Shown here: piece after piece, positions 12,201-21,400 of the stretch
Layout of the letters: each line of letters starts with the position of its first letter
How positions within the stretch are numbered: the stretch's first letter is position 1
Source: Undaria pinnatifida
Taxonomy: Eukaryota; Sar; Phaeophyceae; Laminariales; Alariaceae
Direction: 5' to 3'
DNA length: 64,000 nt
Assembly: GCA_012845835.1 (NCBI GenBank)
Contig: JABAKD010000028.1
Coordinates: forward strand, 689,501-753,500
The notes under the pieces: model-generated
The model's database searches: none
What the model was told of the DNA's origin: nothing
What the model saw: the letters and a program-made list of their open reading frames with translations, nothing else
Made by a program: the position numbers and the translations under genes

Positions 12201-15200
12201 GGGGCTGTTTGCATGTATGTCTTCGAGGTATGGCTTATGGTTGGAGGGTCGACTCACTGCAGGGTTGGCCTGAGGTTTTGCTTGGTCGAGGAGTGGTGAC
12301 CGTGCAAAGCCTGTCCTTGCCTTGCCTTTCCTTGCCTTGCCTTTCCTTGTCTCGCCGTGCTTTTTTTCCTCTCTCCCTCCCTCCTCCTCTCCTATCCCTC
12401 CCCCCCCCCCCCTCATATATCTCTCTCTCTCCCCCCCTTTGTTCATCCTTAATTTTGTTAATCTTCCTCCTCTTCCTTTCCTCGCCACCAACCGGGCCCT
12501 GCACCTCCAGACCTCGGTTGTCGAGCGGATCATAGATGCCAAAATTCAGGCGGAAAAGGAACGGGTGCTGGTTAAGGAGGAAGAGCTGGCGCGCGCCGCC
12601 ACCGCCGCCGGGGCCTCCCCCACCTCCACCCCCGCCACCGATGCTGCTGAGGGTAACGCTACCGCTAGCCCATCAGCGGCGGCGGCGGGGGGTGGGGCTG
12701 CGGGGAAACGCAGACGCTGCGGTAACTGTGTGGGGTGCCGAGCGAAGTCGTGTGACCATTGCAAGTGAGTGGGTGGCCGCTGGGGGGGGGGGGGTAGGGC
12801 AGGGGGGGGGGGGGGGGGGGGGTACTTGTTTGTTGCTTGCCTCAGTCATTTGCCCACGAACCCCTTTCGAGGCGGAGCGCCATTTCTACTCCTAATAAAG
12901 GAGGAAGGGGGGGGGGCGCCATGTATGTTTATTTTTCCGTTGGGGAGTGTTTTGTCATGTATTATGGTGTTGGTTCTGTTTGTTTGTTTTTTTCCGTTTT
13001 GGTTGGTGGTTTGGTTTGGTTTGCCTGTACTAAACGGTTGTTGGATGACCTGGGCCTGAGGAGCTTGCGCGTACGCGTCGTAATTGGGGTCTGTAAATAT
13101 GCGGTCGGCCGTTGTTATCCTTGCCCGCTGCAGGTATTGTCTCGACTCCAAGAAGAAGAACGGACCTAACAAGCTGAAGCAACTGTGCATCAAGCGAAGA
13201 TGCCGTAACATTCCAGGGGACGCCATTGACTGGGCGGTGAGGATAAGGATTGGTTGATGGGTCTGCATCGATTGCTCCCTGCTACTGCTAGTATTGCTCC
13301 TACTGCTACTGTATGCTGCTGCTACTGTTGCTACTGTTGCTACTGCTGCTACTGCTGCTGTTGCTACTACCACTACTACTACATCTACATCTACTAATAC
13401 CACCACTACTACTACTACTACTACTGTATTGTCTAATACTGCAGATGCTTCGTATTGTGCTGACGTGGTTGTTTCCACAGATATATGTTTTGACGCTTCG
13501 TATTATTTATTTGTTTTTCTGATTTTTTGTCATCGTGCTACCCCTTTCTCGCCTCCGAGAACAGGACGCTGTTTCCTCAGACCGCGATTACAGGCATTAC
13601 CTGCCGGAGTTGGAATGCGAGTATTGCTTCAAGCGGGAAAAGGAGTTGTGCAGCCCACTGGTTGTTGACCTCAGCGCGGAGGAGGCGGAGGAGTTCCTCA
13701 AGCACCAGGAGGCGGTGAGAGCTTTTCCCTACGAATGTGGTTGTTGCTACTGCTGTTGTTGTATTGGTAATGATGTTGATATTTGTGGTGTTAGTGCTAC
13801 TGCTATCATGCTCCCGCTGTTTGTTGTTTGTCCTCTTCGTTGCTGTTGTTGCTGTTGTTGCATCTTGCACTGCTGTAAACTATGATTAGACCCCCAAGCA
13901 CAGCTTACAAGAATTTAGCCTCCTCAACTCCCCCCCCCCTACCTCCCCCACCTTCCTTCTCTTCCCGTTTTCGTCACCATTATCATCGCCATCGTCTACC
14001 CGACTCGCGCAATGTTTTCGTGTCTTGTTTTTTTTGCTGGTGTTGTTTTGCGCGTGTAATGTTTTCTTTCTTGTTTTTATTTCCTGTTGTCTTTTGCTTT
14101 TTTGCTGTTTTTTTGTGACTTTAATTTAAGGAATTCCATGGTAACGGAGGTGGTTCGGAGGGTGCACACCGCAAGGTTAGGTTCCCGCGGTTCCACAGAG
14201 CGAGGCACGGCGGCAGCGGAGGGGGTGGAGGGGGGACGAAAGGGCAGGGGCCCACCGTCCACGTGACCTGCGCGCAGAACATGTTCAAGGCGCGGGCGGA
14301 GCGAGCACAGGTGCGCGCATTGTTGCGTTTGTAGCGTGTTTGCGAAACACCAACTTTTGGTTGAGTGGGAGTTGGTTAGGGAAACGTATGCAATTTTGTA
14401 TTGAAACTGTCGAACGTTACAATCGAAGGCCAACCCAGCCTTTGAAAAAATGGCGAAAAATTAGGTTAGAAGTATAGACTATGCCTTTTTCTTGCCGTTT
14501 TTTTTTTTTTTGTTCCAACCCGATTTTGTTCGTGGGTTGGTTGACCTTGGATTATACCTGGTATGACGTTCGTCGGTCTTTGAATTGTGGTGACGTGCGA
14601 CGGTTTTATTACTATTCTTATATTTTTCCAACCCAAAAAAAATCGGAAGTCGCAAACACCCCTTGTGTCGTTTGTTGAGTGGGGCCATTTTTTTGCAGCG
14701 GCGCAAGGATTAATCCGTGTTAGAACCGCACCCACGTTTGTTGGGGAAACACTACTTGGGATTAGTGTGGGGTTATTTTTGCAGTATAATAGATAAAGGA
14801 TTAACGTCGCCGAAAGAACGGTCCGACGGAAGCAACATGATGCCGGCATCTTTATCTGCACCAAAACCCCAAAACATTTGGCCGTGCGTCTTTGTGACAG
14901 GATAATGATAGAACCCCCCCCCCCCCACCCGCCCGCGCCGCTTCCCCCGACCCACACAACCACCCTTGCCATCCCCTCCGCCCTCCACCCCCGGATACAG
15001 CACAAACTCCGGGGACTTCGAGAACAAGCGGTTGAAGAGGCGATACGCCTTGGAGGCTACCAAACCCTGCCGCTGGGTCGCGACCGCCACGGGCGCTTCT
15101 ACTACCGCTTCCCGGGAGATTCGCGGCGGGTTTTCGTCAGCCGCGCTTTTAGGGAAGGGGATGAGGGGAGCGAACATGCGCTTGCTGCGAGCGCACGCCT

Positions 15201-15387
15201 CTCTGCTACGGAAACCCCAGCTGATGCTGCTGCTAATGCGACTTGTCCGATGCTTCCTAGACGTCCTCCTACGGAGGACATGGCGGTGTACGAGAATGAT
15301 GGGGACCTTGATTCGCTTGTTGCTTGGTTGAACGAGTCTGGGCAGCGGGAAGGTCCGCTTCGGGCGGCCCTGCTTCGTGCATTCCCT

Positions 15388-15440
<53 letters not shown>

Positions 15441-18400
15441 GCCGCCGCCGACGTCGCCGCGAATAGCAGCGAAGGAAGAGGAGCGAGAGGGGAGGGAGGG
15501 AGGAGAAGGAGGACAAAGTTCTTCTTCCGCTGCTGCTGCTGCTGTAACGAGCGGTGGTGAGGATAAAGCGGGATCGTCGACGGGGGTTTCCACAGACGTA
15601 GCGGAAGGGGGGGATGGGGACGCACTGGGGAGTAAAAAATCAGAGACCGAAGCTGCTACTGCTGCTGCTACAAAGGGGGCGGATAGTGCCTCTGTTGGCG
15701 GTGGTGGTGGCGGTGTTGGGGGGGGCGGGCGGGGACGACGGAGCGTGCGAAAGAACGACGACCGTGGGGTGCTGGCTAAGCCGAGCAGAAACCAGGAGCT
15801 GCCGCGATTACTGCGGGAGGGGATTGTGGAGCTGCGCATCGCGCTTAACCCTCCTGGCGCTAACAACAACGTCCTCATGCCCGCGTCCGAGGCGGTGGTG
15901 GAGTTCGATAACGATGGAGATGTGGACGAGGTGTGTTCCATGGGAAAGGGGGAACGGGCAGGGGGCGTGTACTCATTGCATGCGTTGTCGTAGTTGTATG
16001 GCCATAGTCTCGTATCCCTATAATGACGAGATGGAGTACGTCGGGTTTTCACCAACCAGGCAGGCATGGCGTGCACCAAGCACGGGGGGCTATATGCGCA
16101 TGTATATACTTCGAAGTATGTGTTTACAAGGTACGGTATTATGTTGGGGTTCTGAAGGAGAGGGGGAGGGGGAGGGGGGTACTCATTGTTGCTTGTCTTC
16201 GTCTTTTACCGATGACCACGCATACCTTTCGAGATGGAGCACCAGGGGGGGGGGGATCCGAGGAATCTTCTTATTTTGGCACGTGTATCAGTTGTAGTCG
16301 GGTCACATGATAGCCGCTGCTGGTTTGCTACTGTCGTTGGTAAGAAGACGTAGTAGAGAGCCTCTGCGCGTGGTTTTGTTTTCAGTGTATCTGTTAAACG
16401 TCACTGGTCGTCTTTTTCTCTCTTTCTCATTTTTCTGTTTCTTGTTTTACATTTTGCCTGCTTTGATGAGTCGGTGTGCAGTCCACACCTGCCGCCTACG
16501 TACCTTCCTTCGTCTTTTTTGTGTGTATTTTCCTTCTTAGGTTGGGTTGGTGTGAACTCTCTACCGACCACCTACCTTTCCGTTTGTCGGACCGGACACC
16601 GAACACCTGAATATCTCCTCTGCCCTCTTGTCTGTTTTTGTTTGTTTTTGTTTTCAGGACGATCCGAGTAATGACGGGGCCATCACGTGGTCGAAGAAGT
16701 ACCACGCTGTCAGATTACATGACGCCACCAACGGCGATGTCTTGGTGCCCACCCAGAAGCAGGGGATCAGCGTGGTGTATGAGATCTGGCGCGGTCAGCA
16801 AATGGTGAGTCGCGATGCCGTGATATGATAGTACCGATAGAGAGATAGAGCATGTCGATAGCCAAAACGCTCGATATTTTGCAAGGAACTCCCCCTCACT
16901 CCCCCCTCCCCCCCGCATCGCCTGCCGCCCGAACTCGCTTTCTCACCACCAACCACCGCAACCAACACCAACATCACCACCGCCACAACCACCACCTCCA
17001 CCCCCACCACCTCCACCCCCATTCCCCCGCCTCAGGTCGAGTTTACCCCTTGCCACACACCGTTCGACAAGAACGGGGTCTACTTCTTCATCGTCCCAAA
17101 GTTCCACAGGACGGGGACGTTTCGCCTAGTTTTCCACGTAATGCCTGCCCAGCTCTACAACAACGCCGTTGTATCCGTCGCTCCCCCTGACCCTGGGGTT
17201 TCCGCGACATACGATGCCGGGAAGGGGGCGCCGGCGGCTGTGCCAAGAAGGGCCTTTAACGTCAAGCCGCTCGAGTTTACCGTTCAGGTGAGGTAGGGGG
17301 AGGGGGCGGGGGAGGGGGAGGGGGAGGGGGCGGTGGATACGTGGAAGCCCATCCGCCGGATGGTTGATGGGGCGTGGAATAGAGGACGACTGCTACCGTG
17401 ATTGGCGAAGTCTCTCGCGCATTTCGTCATTTTCGCAATAGTTTCGGGCGCTTTTTTCTTTTTCTCATCTCGCGCCGTTTATGTGACTGTTTTTTTTTCA
17501 TGTTTTGTTATGAATAGTTGTGTCATTTTTGCTTTTTTTGGTCTTGTTTTTGTTTTGTTTTATCTGCTGTTGTAAATGTGTACAACTCTCTCTCATACAC
17601 TCTGTCTCTTCTCTCTCGCGCTCTTGCTCCCCCTTCCATTTATCTCTCCTTTCTTTCTCGCTCTCTCTCTGCTTGTCGCGAGAGCAGGTCAGCCCGCGGT
17701 TCACGTACACAGGAGCCGTGGCGGCCCTGCACAAGCTACGAGCTGTTCATTTCCTCAAGCACCGACACCGTGAGGAAAGGGCCGCGCTGGCCGTCGACCT
17801 CGACCTCCCCTTCGACAGCGAAGAGGTATGACTACTGTTGCTTGTATACCGGTACTACTGTGCCTTTTTAGTGATTACCAGTGCTGTACATTTTTTAGCG
17901 ATTACCAGCTTTGATCGACCAACCTTTTTTTTGCCGATTTAGCGGCTTTTTCGGTTCTCCTACGGACCTTTACCGATTGCTGACTTATCGGTACTTGTCG
18001 GTACCGATTTTTGGGACTGTCGCTGTATGTGTTCATCCCTAACCCCCCCCCCCTCCCCCAACCGCAGGTGGTGTGCTTGAAGGCAGGCCTTCTGACGGTG
18101 CTGAATGCCCTTCCTAAGGGGTCGCTTAAGGAGGGGGGGGCACCGGAACCGATGTCGCCGGGGGGCGGGGATGGGTCAGAGGCAGACGGTGGCGCAGAAC
18201 GCGGTCTAACCGCTGCCTCTTCGGGGTGGACGGCCGCGCTCCGGGACTGTTGGCTTCCGCACGTGGCGTCCGCGACTAGGAGCCAGGTGTGTGAAGCTCA
18301 AAACATCGTGTAGGGAAGTTTTTTTTCATGCCTGATACGTTGGTTCGTTGTTTGGTGCTTCGGTGCTGGAGGAGGTCACTACCGCCGCCGCTGCGGCTGC

Positions 18401-21400
18401 TGTCGCTGTCGCTGTTAACGTCCCCCCATTCCTTTTTTTCCGGTGTTTTTTGCTCGGCTTGTCGTCATATATATACCGGCCTTTCTTAAAAAGTTCGTTC
18501 AATGAGCGCTTCTTTTTTTTCTTTTCGTTTTTTTTTTTTTTCATGTCACTTTTTTGTTGTTGTAATTTTCTCCCACAGATGGGTAAATATGAAGCTTAAG
18601 CTCGCCAAACTCCCAATTCGTGTTGCTCCGCTTTGGGCCCGCAAAGTTTTTTATTCTTACAACGTCTCCGTAATGTCTCCTTCCCGGGTTGCAACTACGC
18701 AGGAACTTATGGAGGCGTTATTGTTGCTGGAATCGTGTCTCGACCCTAAGTGGTTGAAGCCGTGGTATCGGCCAGCCCAGCAGAAGATGCAGTCGACGTC
18801 GTACTTGCTACGGCTGTCGACGCCTGCGGCGGTGGGCCTTCATCTCTTCGCGCTCGACCGCGCCATCCTGTACGATAAGGTACTACTACTACGATAGAGG
18901 TACTCTTAGTACGACAACCACTATTTTTGCACGAGAAGGTGCTGTTACTTCGATAAGGTACTGTTAGTCATAAACGTACGATAAAGTGTTGTTGTTTTAC
19001 GTTAGAAGATGCAGTCGACGTCGTACCTGTATGGGCTGTCGACGCCGGCGGACGGCGGTGGGTCTCTGTCTCTACGCGCTCGACCGCGCTATCCTCCACG
19101 ATAAGACGCTGTCTGTGTTCATTCGATAAAACAAGCTTTTAGACTAGTTTATTGCCACAGACGGTGAGGTATTAATAGTATGTTATGACACCAAGGTGTT
19201 TTTTGTTCGTAATACGATAAGTCATCACATATGCTATAATAAGGTAATATTAATTAAGTCCATAAGGTACTCTTAATGCCGTAAGGTATTATCTATACGA
19301 TGAGGTACTAACTTTAATAGTACGATAAGGTAGTGTTAGTGCGATAAGGTACTATTGGTGCGGTAAAACGTACTGTTAGTACGATAAAGTATTGTTGGTA
19401 CAATAAGGTACTATTGAGTACGATAAGGTATTGAAAGTACGATGTATGGTCTTTTTTCCTTTTTTTTTTACAATAGAAGTTGCAGCCGACGTCGTATTTG
19501 CTAAGTCTATCGACGCCCGCGGCGGTGAACCTCCATCTCTTGGAGCTGAACCCCGCCATTCTCTTACGATAAACTACTGTTAATTGTTGTACGATAGGGT
19601 AGTTTATTGATAGAATAAGGCACTATTGACACAGTGGTACTATCAATACGATGGAGTATGATTCATATTATACGAGAATAAGGTACTGCTAGTTTCAAAC
19701 GACGGGGTGCTATTAGCACGATAATACGCTAAAAATACCTGGATAAGGTACATGAATTCGGTAAGGCACTACTTTGTAAAAAAAAATTAACGACGTCAGC
19801 TGTGAGTTCGACGAATTTCACGAATTTTAGTTATACGTTGGGATAGTATTTCACGATAAGGTACTATTACATGCATACCATAAGGTAGTACGAACACGAA
19901 CCCGCGAATCGTGATGACATTGAAACAAGGAGGCGACGCTAAATGTAGGGAAAACAAGAGGGGGGGTAGGGAGTGGGGGGGGGGGGGGGGGATAGAGTGA
20001 AAGAGCAATGGTGAGAGCGAGAGCGCGAGCGTGTGAGCGAGAATGTGAGAAAAAGAGAGCGAGAGCAAGAGGTAGGTATAGTCAATGAAGACCACCAACC
20101 GCAAATCAACCGGTCCTTCCCCCACCCCTACCCCTCCCTCGTGCCCTCCCCTCCGCCCCGCCCCGCAGGTTTCCACTACGGTCCATCGCGTATCCCGCCT
20201 CCGCAACGGCATCCAACTCCGAGATCGTTCCGGCGGCCCCGCTTCTAACCATAGCGGCGGCGGCAGTGGACCGGGTGCTACCGGCCGGCGCTCTAGAACA
20301 TCCCTTCAAGCCGAGGCGCCTAAGCCGCGCGGCCGGCAGTCTCGGACTAGCCGGGCGGCGGAAGGGAAAGACGGGGGGGGGGTGACTCGATCTACTCCCC
20401 GCCGCGGCAGGCAAAACGCCCTGGAAACCCGAGGGCGCGGCGGGGGCGGGGGCGATCGAGAACTGTCCCCGGCGTCTTGGGAAGAGGACGATGACGACGA
20501 GGAGGAGGATGATGATGGAGGGGAGGAGGAGGACGAGGACGAGGAGGAGGAGGAGGAGTGGGGGGGGGGGCAAGCGCGGAGGAAGGATAGACGCCAGAAG
20601 AAACGGAGTTACCACGAGGACGAGGAGGACGAGGAGGACGAGGACGAGGAGGAGGACGAGGAGGAGGACGAGGAGGAGGACGAGGAGGAAGCGAACGGCG
20701 GGGGAGGGGGGCGACATACCGGTGGACGGCAGGGGCGCCCTTCGGCGACGGATAGCCGGAGGGAGCAAGAACGTGTCAAAAAACGGCGCAAGAAGGTGGA
20801 CGGGGGTGTGGACGGCAGTGGTGGCGGCGGTAATGGTGATGACGTGATGGCCAGTGGCACCTGGACCTGCCCTATCTGCACCGTGAGCAACGTGCTTGAG
20901 AATGACAAGTGCGAGCTTTGTTCGCAACGGCGGCCAGCGTCCGCAATTCCCAGAGGCGCCCGAAAGCGGCAGCGCCAGCCTAGCGCCTTCCCTACGGTAG
21001 TCGACGATGAAGATAGTGCGGGCAGCGAAGGAAGCGGCGACGACGGGGGGGATGAGTCCGGCTCGGATAGCGAGTCGTCGAGCGTTGTGGCGGGGGCGGC
21101 GGCGATGATCGCGTTGGAGGAAGACGAAGGTGGCGGTCGAGGGAGGGGACAAGGACGTGGCTCGGCTTCCCGTAGCGGTGGCGGTGGCGGTAGAGGTGGT
21201 GGTGGCCGTGGTAGTAGTGGTCGCGGCGGTAGTGGTGGCGGAAATGCCCGACGGCGCGCGACAGCATCTTCATCGGGGGACGCGTCGAGGCAGCGACGGA
21301 AAGTCGCCCGCGTTAACTACGCAGAAACAAACGAAGAAGAAGAGAGCGCTAGGCCGTCCGCAGGGCGCGGTGGCGGCGGACGCGGTGGGGGGAGTCGGAG

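Larger units (their letters stand above)
15790..17825 (+). other. Unassigned beta-rich region over four exons
   Basis: From ELPRLLREGIVELRIALNPP through exons 16658-16804, 17036-17287 and 17688-17825 the protein alternates short hydrophobic beta-like strands (HAVRLHDATNGDVLVPT, ISVVYEIWRG, GVYFFIVPKFHRTGTFRLVF) with turns. The pattern is that of an immunoglobulin-like sandwich such as those in SMCHD1-type chromatin proteins; that comparison is inference, and I do not recognise a named family. Confidence 0.5.
18880..20168 (+). repeat. Intron with exon relics and GATAAGGTACTATTAGTAC minisatellite
   Basis: This intron is filled with degenerate units of GATAAGGTACTATT(A/G)GTAC (about 18870-19880). 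Two decayed copies of the end of the preceding exon are embedded at 19005-19105 and 19475-19572. The word itself looks like the exon/donor junction ACGATAAG|GTACTACTA, so the whole array may have grown from that junction. Confidence 0.8.
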
